From positions 248,001 through 312,000 of the forward strand of contig CBDBKU010000002.1 in the NCBI GenBank assembly GCA_965206775.1: a DNA stretch of 64,000 bases. The letters run 5' to 3'. This stretch comes from VXMF01 sp965206775 (lineage in GTDB: Bacteria; Acidobacteriota; Terriglobia; Bryobacterales; UBA6623). Below the pieces are notes generated by a model. It was not told where the DNA came from and ran no database searches. It saw nothing but the letters and a program-made list of their open reading frames with translations. Below are positions 45,647 through 55,153 of this stretch, in pieces (position 1 is the first letter of the stretch; each line of letters starts with the position of its first letter). A program made the translations under genes and the position numbers.

Positions 45647-46366
45647 TCAGGGTGCGAGGGAACTGCGCTTGAGCGGCACCGAAGGACGGCGCGAGCTGCC
45701 GTTGGAATCAATGGCTCCCAAGATCCGCTCATCCCACTTTCCCAAGGCGGTTGGCAGATCGCTCGCTTGGCCGAGGGCATGCACGATCATCCCGGCCCCC
45801 GAAGCGGCCTCAATTCCCGTGGCGGAGTCCTCGTACACCAAGCATTCCTGGCTGTCCTCGATTCCGAAAGCAGTCCGAAGCTTTTCAAGAGCGAGCAGGT
45901 ACGGCATCGGATCGGGCTTGAGGCGCTCGACATGGTCGCCGCAGATGACGAACTCCAGGCGATTCGCAACGCCTTGCCGCTCCAGGATCGGGACTACGTC
46001 GGGCACGGCGCTGGACGATACGACTCCCATCGGAACCTTCCCGTGGTTGCCGCGGATCCAGTCCAGCACGCCAGGATCGATCTCCAGTTCCTCGATCGAC
46101 CGTGACCGGTAGACCCGGTGCTTCCGGCTCCGGCCGTACTCGATCGATCCGGGAGTTACTGCCATGCCTGCCAGGGCCAGGAAGAACTCGCAGGCTCGGC
46201 GGTCGCTTATCCCCACGAGCTGCCGCACGTAGTCCTCCCAGCTCACGGTCACGCCCCATGGCTCGACTGCTTCCAGCCAGGATTCGTGGTGCAGGTACTC
46301 GCTGTCGACCAGCGTGCCATCGAAGTCAAAAAGAACAGCGCGGATTGTGGTTTCAGAGTGCTCCAA
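45647..46366 (-). CDS. HAD-superfamily phosphatase (beta-phosphoglucomutase-like)
   Basis: About 239 residues. Motif I is VLFDFDGTLVDSEYLHHES (nucleophile and acid Asp), motif II is VSSSAVPD, and motif III-IV is KPDPMPYLLALEKL followed by VYEDSATGIEAASGAGM. This matches sugar phosphatases or phosphomutases of the HAD family. The start is ambiguous: TTG at 46366 directly precedes the conserved domain and is chosen here, but it lacks a clear ribosome site. Confidence 0.85.
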   Translation of the reverse strand: MEHSETTIRAVLFDFDGTLVDSEYLHHESWLEAVEPWGVTVSWEDYVRQLVGISDRRACEFFLALAGMAVTPGSIEYGRSRKHRVYRSRSIEELEIDPGVLDWIRGNHGKVPMGVVSSSAVPDVVPILERQGVANRLEFVICGDHVERLKPDPMPYLLALEKLRTAFGIEDSQECLVYEDSATGIEAASGAGMIVHALGQASDLPTALGKWDERILGAIDSNGSSRRPSVPLKRSSLAP

Positions 46367-46485
46367 GTGCCAGTGTATCGCCGTCCCGGCCCGGCTCTTC
46401 CGACTCGCCCGACCATCCGGTCTGCATGGGCGGGTAGCAACTCTAGCACCTGGTTCTGCGCAACGCGGGGGAACTGCGGGTCGGC

Positions 46486-46491
46486 TATAAT
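46486..46491 (+). promoter_or_regulatory. TATAAT -10 element before tctC-like gene
   Basis: A perfect TATAAT ends 12 bases before the GTG at 46504. Transcription would start about 7 bases after the hexamer, leaving at most a few untranslated bases, so the mRNA could be leaderless. No convincing -35 is seen at the expected distance (acgcgg region). Confidence 0.35.
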
Positions 46492-46503
46492 CGTGCGTCG
46501 CCG

Positions 46504-47466
46504 GTGGTTCTAGCACTACCCATCTGGATTCTCGCTGCCTGCGTGCTGCTGGCCGGATGCGGCGGCGTGGACGGCCCATACCCTTCCAAGGAAATCAAGC
46601 TAATCGTCCAGGCATCGCCCGGAGGCACCTCCGACACGGTGTCGAGGGTCATGGGCAGCCTCGCCGAGGGGAAACTCGGCGTACCGATAGTTTGCGAGAA
46701 CAAGCCCGGTGCCAGCGGCGCCCTGGCGTTTTCGTACGTCGCGCGAAGACCGGCCGACGGATATACGATCGGGCACGCCCCCGTCGAGATCGCGATCGTC
46801 CGCTCGCTAGGCTATGCCGATATCGGCCCCTCGGATGTCTCCCTGATCTGCCTGGTATCGAAGACCGCACCTGCGCTGGTCGTCGGCGCCGAGTCTCCTT
46901 GGCAGACTTTCAAGGACTTCATCGATGCGGCGAGCAAGGAAGCGGGTCGCATTGTGATGGCCAATTCAGGCATCGGCTCGATCTGGCATTTCAACATCCT
47001 CCTGTTGGAGCAAGGAACCGGTGCACGGTTCACGCACCTGCCCTACGGCGGTTCCACGCCGGCGCTCGTTTCGGTGATCGGCGGGCACGCCGACGCAGCT
47101 GTGGCGGGAGTCGGCGAGGTGGTCTCCCATGTCCAGGGCGGCAAGCTCCGCGCTCTCGCGGTCTTCGACGCCAATCGCGCCGGCGTGCTGAGCGACGTCC
47201 CGACCAGCCATGAGCTAGGGTTTCCGATCGGCGCGCCCGCTTGGAGCGGATTCTTCGGTCCGGCCGGCATGCCCGAGGAACGCGTGAACCTGCTCGCGGC
47301 GGCCTTCGAGGCCGCCTTCGGTACGGACGAATGGGCCAAGCTGTGTCGCGAGCGCGGGATGGAAGCCCTGTTCCTCGACAAGGACGGATTCTCCGAATTC
47401 GCAAGGAAGCAGCAGGATTTCTTCGAAAGCGAGATTCCGAAGCTTGTGCGCCTGGAGAGTCCCTAA
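46504..47466 (+). CDS. tctC: Tripartite tricarboxylate transporter substrate-binding protein (TctC family)
   Basis: 320 residues. A lipoprotein signal ends VLLAGCGG (lipobox L-A-G-C). The Bug-family fold follows: YPSKEIKLIVQASPGGTSDTV, then ENKPGASG and IGHAPVEIA, with GPAGMPEERV near the C-terminus. It binds a carboxylate in the periplasm and hands it to TctAB. The start is a GTG at 46504. tctB follows directly with the GTG at 47467 touching its stop. Substrate cannot be told from sequence. Confidence 0.9.
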   Translation: MVLALPIWILAACVLLAGCGGVDGPYPSKEIKLIVQASPGGTSDTVSRVMGSLAEGKLGVPIVCENKPGASGALAFSYVARRPADGYTIGHAPVEIAIVRSLGYADIGPSDVSLICLVSKTAPALVVGAESPWQTFKDFIDAASKEAGRIVMANSGIGSIWHFNILLLEQGTGARFTHLPYGGSTPALVSVIGGHADAAVAGVGEVVSHVQGGKLRALAVFDANRAGVLSDVPTSHELGFPIGAPAWSGFFGPAGMPEERVNLLAAAFEAAFGTDEWAKLCRERGMEALFLDKDGFSEFARKQQDFFESEIPKLVRLESP

Positions 47467-47889
47467 GTGACGCGCGTGGACGCCATCGCAGGAGCGGCAT
47501 TCCTAGCCATTGGACTGGCGCTGATTGCGAGCGGCCTGGCATTCCCCAAGGGGGTCGGCGGCTTGCCCGGAGCGGGCTTCTTTCCACAGGCGATCGGCGG
47601 CCTGATGGCCCTGCTGGCCTGCGGGCTGCTCTTGAAGGGACGCGACGGTGCCGGCGACCGGCCCGCTGCAATTTCGAACCCGCGACAGGTGGTGGGAACC
47701 GCCGCGCTGCTGTTTGGGTATTTGCTGCTCTGGGGGACGGGATTCTTTGCGGCTCGTACGGCAGTCTTTCTTGCATTGACGCTCCGATTCCTTGGACAGA
47801 GGTGGGCTGCGGCCGCGGCCTACTCCACCGCGCTAACCATCTTTGTATATTTAGCCTTTAACATGGGCCTGAACGTGTCGTTGGAATGA
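47467..47889 (+). CDS. tctB: Tripartite tricarboxylate transporter small membrane subunit (TctB family)
   Basis: 140 residues with four hydrophobic segments (AIAGAAFLAIGLALIASGLAF, FPQAIGGLMALLACGLLL, TAALLFGYLLLWGTGFF, AYSTALTIFVYLAFNMGLNV). GLPGAGFFPQ near residue 33 is typical of the TctB family. It starts immediately after tctC and precedes tctA by 100 bases. It forms the membrane transporter with TctA. Confidence 0.88.
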   Translation: MTRVDAIAGAAFLAIGLALIASGLAFPKGVGGLPGAGFFPQAIGGLMALLACGLLLKGRDGAGDRPAAISNPRQVVGTAALLFGYLLLWGTGFFAARTAVFLALTLRFLGQRWAAAAAYSTALTIFVYLAFNMGLNVSLE

Positions 47890-47989
47890 ATTTCGCAAGA
47901 GCTCACAAGACACGTCGCGCGCCGCTGGAGGCAGGGCTGGAAAACCGCTCCCCCGGCATGCATACCTCTCGTGATTCGGGGTTCGAGTC

Positions 47990-49498
47990 TTGATCGCGGA
48001 GATCATGGCCGGGCTGGCCGCCGTACTTGACTGGCAGGTACTGGGCTTCCTAGCGGTTGGCGTCTCTCTCGGCGCCGTCTTCGGTTCCCTTCCCGGCCTG
48101 ACTGCCACGATGGGCGTTGCCGTCTTGACGCCTCTGACGTTCTGGGTATCGGCAGAGCAGGGCCTGGCAATGCTCCTCGGGATCTACTGCGGCGCAATAC
48201 CCGCAGGAGGAATTCCGGCAATCCTCATCAACGTTCCCGGAACGCCTGCGTCGATCGCGACCTCGTGGGACGGGTACGCCATGACTCGCAAGGGACAAGC
48301 TGGTCTGGCGCTCGGGATCAACGCCCTCGCGTCAGCTGTCGGCCAGCTGACCAGCATTCTCTTCCTCGCTTTCCTTGCCTTCCCGATCGCCAGCTTCGCG
48401 CTCCAGTTCGGACCGGCGGAGTACTTCGGCCTGGCCCTTCTGGGCATCAGCCTCATGGCAGGGGTCTCGGGCAGGTACGTGCTGAAGGGCATGCTCGCCG
48501 GAACGCTGGGCCTGGCACTGGCTCTGGTGGGCCTCGATCCCATGACCGCCTACCCGCGCTACACGTTCGGCATGTCGGAGTTCCTGGACGGAATCTCGTT
48601 CGTGCCCGTCATGATCGGCCTGTTCGGGCTGGGCGAGGTCCTTGTCCAGATCTCGGAACGGCACGAGACCAAGAAAGCCGTCTCGGCTGTGATCGGCCGC
48701 ATTCTACCGAGCGCTTCCGAGGTCCGGACGATGGCCGGGGCGACTTTCAGCGGGGCCACGGTTGGGACGATGGTCGGCGCGATACCGGCGGCCGGCGGGG
48801 ATATCGGGTCGGTGATCGCTTGGGAGCAAGCACGCCGGGCATCCAAGGACAAGCAAGCATTCGGGAAGGGATCCCTGCGCGGACTCGCAGCCAGCTGCGC
48901 GGCCTGCAATGCAGCGATCGGCGGCGCGATGACGACAATGCTGACGCTAGGCATCCCGGGCGACGCAGTTTCGGCAATCCTCATCGGAGCGCTGCTCATC
49001 CATGGCATCCAGCCGGGACCGCTCCTGTTCGCCAACCAGCAGTCGTTCGTCTTTTCGATCGTCTTCCTGCTCGTCTTCGCGTCCCTGCTCATCATGGCGA
49101 TCGGGATGCTTGGCGCAAAACCGCTGGCCCGGATTCTCAACATACCCGCACCCTGGCTTTGGACCGGAATCGTCCTTTTCGGCACGGTCGGCTCCTACGC
49201 CCTCAACAACGCGGTCGTGGATGTGTGGGCGATGTACGCGGCCGGCGTGGCGGGCTTCCTTTTCCGCAAGACCCGGATCCCTCTGGGGCCGCTCGTGCTA
49301 GGCCTGATCCTCGGGCCGATGATGGAATCCAATTTGCGGCGAGCGCTGATTCTCAGCCGCGGGGACTGGCTCGGCCTGCTGACGCGTCCCATACTCGTTG
49401 TCTTCCTCGCGGCAACGGTCCTCTCCCTGGTCTGGCCGCTAATCCGGGCAAGGCGAGCGGGGCAAAGCCCTAACCCTGAGGCCGCTTCGAACGCCTAA
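47990..49498 (+). CDS. tctA: Tripartite tricarboxylate transporter large membrane subunit (TctA family)
   Basis: 502 residues with about 12 membrane helices. VFGSLPGLTATMGVAVLTPLT, GGIPAILINVPGTP and GEVLVQI are classic TctA motifs, and TLGIPGDAVSAILIGALLIHG lies in the second half. A TTG at 47990 and an ATG at 48005 are both possible starts. With TctC and TctB it makes a secondary uptake system for di- or tricarboxylates or similar acids, which in this gene neighbourhood could feed aromatic or sugar acid catabolism. Confidence 0.92.
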   Translation: MIAEIMAGLAAVLDWQVLGFLAVGVSLGAVFGSLPGLTATMGVAVLTPLTFWVSAEQGLAMLLGIYCGAIPAGGIPAILINVPGTPASIATSWDGYAMTRKGQAGLALGINALASAVGQLTSILFLAFLAFPIASFALQFGPAEYFGLALLGISLMAGVSGRYVLKGMLAGTLGLALALVGLDPMTAYPRYTFGMSEFLDGISFVPVMIGLFGLGEVLVQISERHETKKAVSAVIGRILPSASEVRTMAGATFSGATVGTMVGAIPAAGGDIGSVIAWEQARRASKDKQAFGKGSLRGLAASCAACNAAIGGAMTTMLTLGIPGDAVSAILIGALLIHGIQPGPLLFANQQSFVFSIVFLLVFASLLIMAIGMLGAKPLARILNIPAPWLWTGIVLFGTVGSYALNNAVVDVWAMYAAGVAGFLFRKTRIPLGPLVLGLILGPMMESNLRRALILSRGDWLGLLTRPILVVFLAATVLSLVWPLIRARRAGQSPNPEAASNA

Positions 49499-49600
49499 CT
49501 GTTAAGGCGCCGGAGCGCTGGGCGGCGCCAACGGCCCGGACGCGTCCATCTCGCGCCCGGTTCTGTACGCTTGTATCAAGGAATCCCAAGGAACTCGACA

Positions 49601-50920
49601 ATGCTTTTCGTTCTAAATGCAGTCACTAGAAGCGCCGCTTCGCGAGCGCCGAGCCTCATAGCCGGCCTTGCGCTGCTGGCGGGCCCAGCCATTTCCGCGG
49701 GTCCCGAGGCCAAGGACGCGTGGCGGCAATGGCGCGGACCGAACAACAACGGCGTTGCGGAGAGCGACGCGCCGCTGAATTTCTCCGACACCGAGAACGT
49801 CAAGTGGCGGATCTCTATCCCTGGCAAGGGCAACTCCACGCCGGTGATCTCGGACGGAACCATCTATCTGACGACGGCCGCGGAGACCGGGACGGATTCG
49901 GAAACCGGCGCTCTCGTGAAGCACGACTTCCTAGTGATCGCAATCGACAAGGAGACGGGCAAGGAGATCTGGCGCAAGACCGCCGCGACCGCCGAGCCCC
50001 ACGAAGGATATCACCGCACGTACGGAAGCTTTGCGTCCAATTCGCCGGTGACCGATGGCGAGATCCTGATCGCATACTTCGGCTCACGCGGCGTGTACGC
50101 CTACGACCTGGACGGCGCGTTGCTCTGGAAGAAGGATCTCGGCCGCTTTCACATGCGGAACGCCTTCGGCGAAGGCATCGCTCCGGTGCTGCACGGCGAC
50201 TCCCTGATCATCCAGAATGACCACGAGGGAGAGTCCTACCTCGTGGTACTCGACAAGAGCACCGGGAATGAGCGATGGCGCGCCGAACGCGACGAGAGGA
50301 GCAGCTGGCCACAACCGATCGTGGTCAGTTTTGGCGGTCGTGAGCAACTGGTCACCAGTTCGACGCGGGTGCGCACCTACGACTTCGAGACGGGCGAGTT
50401 GATCTGGGAAGCAGGCGGGCTGGGCGCGAACGCGATTCCCGCCGTCATCAACGTGAACAACGAAATGGTCATCGCGATGACCGGATACCGGGATCCGAAC
50501 TTGCTCGCGATCAAGCTTGGCGGAAAGGGCGACATTACAGACAACCCCGATTTCGTGAAGTGGACGAATCAGAGGGGCAACGCCTACTCGGCCTCGCCAG
50601 TGCTCCACGACGGCATCCTCTACTTCGTGACCGACCGCGGCCTCGCGAACGCGTTCGACGCGGTGACAGGCGAGAAGCACTACCACCAGCAGCGGCTGCC
50701 CGAGACCTACACGTTCAAGGCATCCCCGGTAGCAGCGAACGGGAAGCTGTACCTGGCCAGCGAGGAGGGCGACGTGATCGTGCTCAAGATGGGAACCGAA
50801 TACGAGGTCCTGGCAGTGAACAGCATGGGTGATGAAATGTTCGTTTCGTCGCCAGTGGTCGTCGACGGCAAGCTGTACCTCAGAAGCCAGGACGAACTGT
50901 TCTGTATCGGCACGGACTAG
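49601..50920 (+). CDS. Secreted PQQ-like beta-propeller protein
   Basis: 439 residues. The signal peptide (APSLIAGLALLAGPAISAG) is followed by WRQWRGPNNNGVAESDAP, the usual opening of secreted PQQ-like/BamB-like propellers in Acidobacteria and Planctomycetes. Repeats carry VISDGTIYLTTAA, IAIDKETGKEIWRK, VVLDKSTGNERWRAE and similar blade motifs. No PQQ dehydrogenase catalytic residues are evident. The ATG at 49601 with AAGGAA upstream is preferred. It is followed by the sulfatase gene. Confidence 0.85.
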   Translation: MLFVLNAVTRSAASRAPSLIAGLALLAGPAISAGPEAKDAWRQWRGPNNNGVAESDAPLNFSDTENVKWRISIPGKGNSTPVISDGTIYLTTAAETGTDSETGALVKHDFLVIAIDKETGKEIWRKTAATAEPHEGYHRTYGSFASNSPVTDGEILIAYFGSRGVYAYDLDGALLWKKDLGRFHMRNAFGEGIAPVLHGDSLIIQNDHEGESYLVVLDKSTGNERWRAERDERSSWPQPIVVSFGGREQLVTSSTRVRTYDFETGELIWEAGGLGANAIPAVINVNNEMVIAMTGYRDPNLLAIKLGGKGDITDNPDFVKWTNQRGNAYSASPVLHDGILYFVTDRGLANAFDAVTGEKHYHQQRLPETYTFKASPVAANGKLYLASEEGDVIVLKMGTEYEVLAVNSMGDEMFVSSPVVVDGKLYLRSQDELFCIGTD

Positions 50921-51000
50921 GAAGGATGCGAGCACGGCATTCAGGCGCTGGCCATGCCATGCAACCAGACCGCCTAGCTTCGCCGCCAAGTAGGTTGCTC

Positions 51001-52290
51001 ATGTGTCGCGCCCTCGCATTGCTGCTGCTATCCGGCGCTATTTCCGCGGCGCAGGATCGAACCAACATCGTCCTGATCGTTTCCGACGATCAGGGCTACG
51101 CGGACATCAGTTGCTACCCGCACCCGGACGAAGTCTCGACTCCCGGCATGGACCGCATCGCGGCGGAGGGAGCCCGCATGACGAATGGCTACGCAAGCTG
51201 CCCGGTTTGCGCGCCGACGCGGGCCGGACTGCTCACAGGACGCTATCAGCAGCGATTCGGGTTCTATACTGCCGCCGACTCGCGTGCCGGACTGCCAAGA
51301 TCGGAGATCACGCTCGCCGAACTGCTCCGGACCGCCGGCTACGCGACCGGCGTGTTCGGCAAGTGGCACTTGGGATACGAGCCTCGCTTCCGTCCTCTCG
51401 AACGGGGCTTCGCCGCGTTCTATGGATTCCTCGGCCACGGCGGCCACGATTACTTCGATCTTTCGATAACGGATGACGTCAGGTCAATCTACCGCGACCG
51501 GGCTCCGATTGACGACACCGGCTACCTGACCCGCAACATCACCCGCAATGCCGTCGACTTCATCGAGGCGAATCACGACCGTCCGTTCTTCGCCTACGTT
51601 CCCTACAACGCGGTCCACAACCCAATCCAAGCGCCCGAGGACTACATCGGACGCTTCTCGAACTCGGATCCGCAGCGGAACACCTACCTCGCCATGCTCG
51701 CCATCATGGACGAGGGAATAGGCGAGATCCTCGATCTCTTGGACCGACTCGACCTTGCGGACGACACGCTAGTTATCTTCTTCTCCGACAACGGCGGGGC
51801 GCGTGGCACGACCGCGGCGAACGGCACGCTGCGAGACTACAAGCACAGCGTCTACGAGGGCGGGATCCGCGTGCCGTTCCTGCTCCGGTGGCCCGGCCGG
51901 ATTCCAGCCGGATCAGTCTCGGACGAGCCCGTGATATCGATTGACGCGTTCTCGACGATCCTGTCTGCGGCAGGCGTCGAAGCACCGGCCGATCGGGCCG
52001 TCGACAGCCAAGACATCGTGCCTGCGCTGTCGGGAGCGCAGGACCGCCCGCTGCACGAGGCCCTGTACTGGAATTGGATCGACAAGGATTCGGAGAAGGG
52101 CTGGGCGGTTCGCAAGGGCCGCTGGAAGCTGCTGACGAACAAGGGCGGCCCCGAACTCTACGACTTGGAGGCGGATCTCTCGGAAACCCGCAATCTGGTC
52201 TCCGCGGAGCCCGAGGTCGTGGAGGAACTCCTCGCGTCCTACAGGGAGTGGCAAGAAGGGATCGAGCCTCGCATCCGGCGGCCCCGGTAG
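51001..52290 (+). CDS. Secreted sulfatase (formylglycine type)
   Basis: 429 residues. A signal peptide (ALALLLLSGAISAAQ) is followed by VLIVSDDQGYADISCY, with the metal-binding DDxG, and the active-site cysteine in CAPTRAGLLTGR, the C-x-P-x-R motif that is matured to formylglycine. GKWHLGY and FFSDNGGARG complete the sulfatase fold. It desulfates a sulfated carbohydrate or similar ester outside the cytoplasm. No formylglycine-generating enzyme is in the window. An upstream ATG at 50926 overlaps an AGGAAGG site but would place 25 residues before the signal, so 51001 is preferred. Confidence 0.9.
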   Translation: MCRALALLLLSGAISAAQDRTNIVLIVSDDQGYADISCYPHPDEVSTPGMDRIAAEGARMTNGYASCPVCAPTRAGLLTGRYQQRFGFYTAADSRAGLPRSEITLAELLRTAGYATGVFGKWHLGYEPRFRPLERGFAAFYGFLGHGGHDYFDLSITDDVRSIYRDRAPIDDTGYLTRNITRNAVDFIEANHDRPFFAYVPYNAVHNPIQAPEDYIGRFSNSDPQRNTYLAMLAIMDEGIGEILDLLDRLDLADDTLVIFFSDNGGARGTTAANGTLRDYKHSVYEGGIRVPFLLRWPGRIPAGSVSDEPVISIDAFSTILSAAGVEAPADRAVDSQDIVPALSGAQDRPLHEALYWNWIDKDSEKGWAVRKGRWKLLTNKGGPELYDLEADLSETRNLVSAEPEVVEELLASYREWQEGIEPRIRRPR

Positions 52291-52310
52291 CCGCTGCCGC
52301 CGGTCCGGGG

Positions 52311-54062
52311 TCAGTTCGAGACTGCGCTAGCGGGCCGCTCTAGCGGGGTTGCCTCGTACTCTTCGCTTCCTTCCGTAAACCGATATCGCTGATTCGCCTG
52401 CAAGTCCGTCCAACGCTGGCGCAGTCCCTTCGGCCAGGTGATCTCGACGGCGTCGACTGAGCCGGCCTGGCCGAGCCCGAAATGCAGCGTCAGGTCGCTT
52501 TGGGAATAGTAGCTGCCACCCCCGACGACAGCTTGGACCTGGCACCGGTTTCCGACGCAAACAGCTACGCGAGAGCCGATCGCGCTTCGATTCGAGACAG
52601 TTCCAGTCAGTCGGATCAGGACTGCGCTTGCGTCCGGCACCGGGTTCTTTAGCAATGTCGGGGGGCGGTTGACGTTGACTACCACGATCTCCGGGTGACC
52701 GTCGCCGTCAAGGTCCCCGGCGGCCATGCCGCGTGCCGGTCTCGGTTCCCGCAATGCCGCACCTCCGTTGCTGGTCGCGTCTTCGAAGCTGCCGTCTCCC
52801 AGATTCCTGAAGAGAACGGTCTGCTGGCTGTATGTCTCGCCGATGGATGCCGAATCGACCTCGGGGTAGACGTGGCCGTTCGCCAGCATCAGGTCCGGCG
52901 CCCCGTCTTCGTCAGCATCTACGAACAGCGCCCCCCATCCCAGGAGCTGGTGGGCACCCAGGCCGGCTTCGAAGGCGACATCCTCGTAGAAGATCCCGTC
53001 CTCGTTGTTGTAGAGGGACGGCAGGTCGCCGGAGAAATTTGTTTTTGCAATATCCAGGAAGCCGTTGCCGTCGTAGTCCGCCACGGCGACTCCCATCCCG
53101 GCCTGGAGCTGCCCGTCGGCGCTATAGGCGACCCCCGCTTCCGACGCGATGTCGGTGAAGGTGCCGTCCCCGTTGTTGCTGTACAGCAAGCTGGGCGTCA
53201 TGTCGCAGGCGACATAGATGTCGATGTCTCCGTCGTTGTCGAAGTCCGCCGTCACCGAGCCGAGAGCGTACCGCCCTCCGGGCGCGAGGATCCCGGCCGC
53301 TTCGGAAACATCCTCGAAGACACCTTCCCCCAGATTCCGGTACAGCAGGTTGCTGGCCCGGGGCAGTCCCCGGGGCCCGCACATGACGGGTATGCTCTTC
53401 CACTCGCAAGCTCCGCTCGATCCCGGCTTGGGGGTGTTTTCGGGGTCGAAGTCCACGTAGTTGGCGACGAACAGGTCGAGCAGCCCGTCAGAATCGTAGT
53501 CAAGAAAGGCGCAGCCCGCCCCCCATCGACGTTGCCCTTCGGCCTGGCCGAGGCCGCCGCTCGCGTCCTTGAACTTGCCATTCTCGTTGCGGTAGAGGAC
53601 GTTCGAACCGAAATAGGTGACCACGAGGTCTTCCCAGCCATCGTTGTCGATGTCGCCGATGCAAGCGCCCTGGCCCCAGCCCACTGCACCAAGACCGGCT
53701 GCGCCGACCGCCTCGCGGAACTGGCCGTGGCCATCGTTGACGTACAGGAACGAGGACGGACTCTCGCCTGACTCGTGCAAGGGATACGTTGTGCCATTCA
53801 CAACGAGCACGTCGTTGTCGCCGTCTCGGTCGAAGTCGAAGATCGCGGCACCGGTACCAGTAGTCTCGAGGATGTAGGTGTTCTCGGTGGCGCTGCCGAA
53901 AGTGACGGCGTGCCGCAACCCCGAGCTCGTGGCAATGTCGGTGTATTCCGGCGAACCGCCGGACGAAGGCAGCGAGATGGACGCCGCGAGCGCGGCGATC
54001 CGAAGGAAGGGCGCTAGGCGGCGCGGACGCGATCGGACATTCGGAGACAGACTGGTGCGCAT
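52311..54062 (-). CDS. CRTAC1/ASPIC-UnbV family FG-GAP repeat secreted protein
   Basis: 583 residues with a signal-like N-terminus (FLRIAALAASISLPSSG). It contains a series of FG-GAP/VCBS calcium-binding repeats (DFDRDGDNDVLVVNGT, DIDNDGWEDLVVTYFGSN, DYDSDGLLDLFVANYV, DFDNDGDIDIYVACD) and ends with an ASPIC/UnbV module (YSQSDLTLHFGLGQ and VDAVEITWPKG). Such proteins are common in Acidobacteria and Planctomycetes and their role is unclear, possibly carbohydrate binding. The start is set at ATG 54062. It is convergent with the sulfatase. Confidence 0.85.
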   Translation of the reverse strand: MRTSLSPNVRSRPRRLAPFLRIAALAASISLPSSGGSPEYTDIATSSGLRHAVTFGSATENTYILETTGTGAAIFDFDRDGDNDVLVVNGTTYPLHESGESPSSFLYVNDGHGQFREAVGAAGLGAVGWGQGACIGDIDNDGWEDLVVTYFGSNVLYRNENGKFKDASGGLGQAEGQRRWGAGCAFLDYDSDGLLDLFVANYVDFDPENTPKPGSSGACEWKSIPVMCGPRGLPRASNLLYRNLGEGVFEDVSEAAGILAPGGRYALGSVTADFDNDGDIDIYVACDMTPSLLYSNNGDGTFTDIASEAGVAYSADGQLQAGMGVAVADYDGNGFLDIAKTNFSGDLPSLYNNEDGIFYEDVAFEAGLGAHQLLGWGALFVDADEDGAPDLMLANGHVYPEVDSASIGETYSQQTVLFRNLGDGSFEDATSNGGAALREPRPARGMAAGDLDGDGHPEIVVVNVNRPPTLLKNPVPDASAVLIRLTGTVSNRSAIGSRVAVCVGNRCQVQAVVGGGSYYSQSDLTLHFGLGQAGSVDAVEITWPKGLRQRWTDLQANQRYRFTEGSEEYEATPLERPASAVSN

Positions 54063-54182
54063 CGTCGTGACGTCTCGATAGCCAGCGAACCGATCAAGCC
54101 TGTGCCGGTCCCGTTTCATAAGGTATCCGACAGCGAGCCGGGCGCCGAGCACGAGACTGGGGAACTCCGGTCGCTCCGCAAG

Positions 54183-54214
54183 AAAAAAAGGCCCCCGCCC
54201 GTCGGGCGGAGGCC
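54183..54214 (-). terminator. Rho-independent terminator downstream of disrupted TonB receptor 3
   Basis: Reading leftward there is an 11-bp stem (GGCCTCCGCCC / GGGCGGGGGCC, one mismatch) with a 3-base loop, followed by a run of seven U at 54189-54183. It lies about 20 bases after the receptor stop at 54237. It fits only the leftward direction. It also protects the CRTAC1-like gene from read-through. Confidence 0.88.
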
Positions 54215-54236
54215 TGAGCGCAAGCTGCTGCGCAGT

Positions 54237-55144
54237 CTAGAACATGAATCGCAGGGCGAACTGGATCTGCCGGTTCAACCCGCCGCGCGTGCCGGAGATG
54301 AGGCCGAAGTTACCCGATCCGTGAGTTGAGTTCGGACGGTTGAACTGCGGCGTGTTCATCAGGTTGAACGACTCGACTCGGAACTGCACCTTCGCGCTCT
54401 CGGTAATCGGGAAGTCCTTGAACAGCGAGAGATCCACCGTGTTGGTCGGCGGCCCTATGTTGCTGTAGTTGCCGAGGGCACCGTACGTGCCGACGGCCGG
54501 ATCCTGGAACGCCGAAGTGTCGAACCATTGCTCCGGTGTGCGGCCGCCTGAAGGCGCCGCGTTCGGGTCCCGGCCGGACACTGGGTCAGGACGCGTCGTG
54601 CCGGAGCACGAGCAAACCGCTCGATTCGTTCCGACATTGAAATAGTTGCCGGTCTGGAGCGTGAGGATTCCGTTCAGCTGCCATCCGCCAACGATCATCC
54701 GGGCGGGGCCTGTGAGCGCGCTCGGAGTCGGTAGGTTCCAGTTTCCGCTGAGCACGAACCGATGCCGCACGTCGAAGCTCGCATGGGCATATTCCAGCGA
54801 TTGGTGCGGAGTGCGGTTGCCAGGACCGCCCGAGAGCGTGGTTCCGGTGTCCGCGAGAGCGTGGCCCCACGTATAGGCCATCAAGAAGCCCAATCCATCG
54901 GAATACCGCTTGTCGAGCTTCGCAGTGAAGGCATTGTACGCCGAGCGTCCGTTGCTGTTGGTGAACGAGATTCCGGAGTTCACGAACTTGAAGGGCCTGC
55001 GCGGCAAGGCCGCCTGATTCGGGCGAGGATCGTTGACCGTCGGATTTCCGTTGTAGTTGTCCGTCAGGCGATTGCCCTTGGAACCGATGTAGGCGACTTC
55101 CAAAACCGAATTCCATCCAAGATCCCGTTGCAGGTTGAAGTTCC
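54237..55144 (-). pseudogene. C-terminal fragment of TonB receptor 3
   Basis: This leftward open stretch encodes the last ~300 residues of a TonB/Oar barrel: KWNFNLQRDLGWNSVLEVAYIGSKG, SNGRSAYNAFTAKLDKRY, and the C-terminal ..QIQFALRFMF with the terminal Phe. Upstream the frame runs into the IS (to 55361), where the residues are not receptor-like. Together with 56841-59337 it makes one uninterrupted receptor gene once the IS and one duplicate of ACTTGTTCA are removed (908 + 2,497 bases = 1,135 codons). On its own it lacks plug and signal. Confidence 0.85.
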
Positions 55145-55153
55145 ACTTGTTCA
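55145..55153. repeat. Left target-site duplicate of the IS (ACTTGTTCA)
   Basis: The nine bases ACTTGTTCA are repeated directly at 56841-56849. The next base is C on both sides, so a 10-bp duplicate is also possible. They encode the ..VNK.. residues of the receptor on the minus strand and mark the insertion. Confidence 0.85.
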
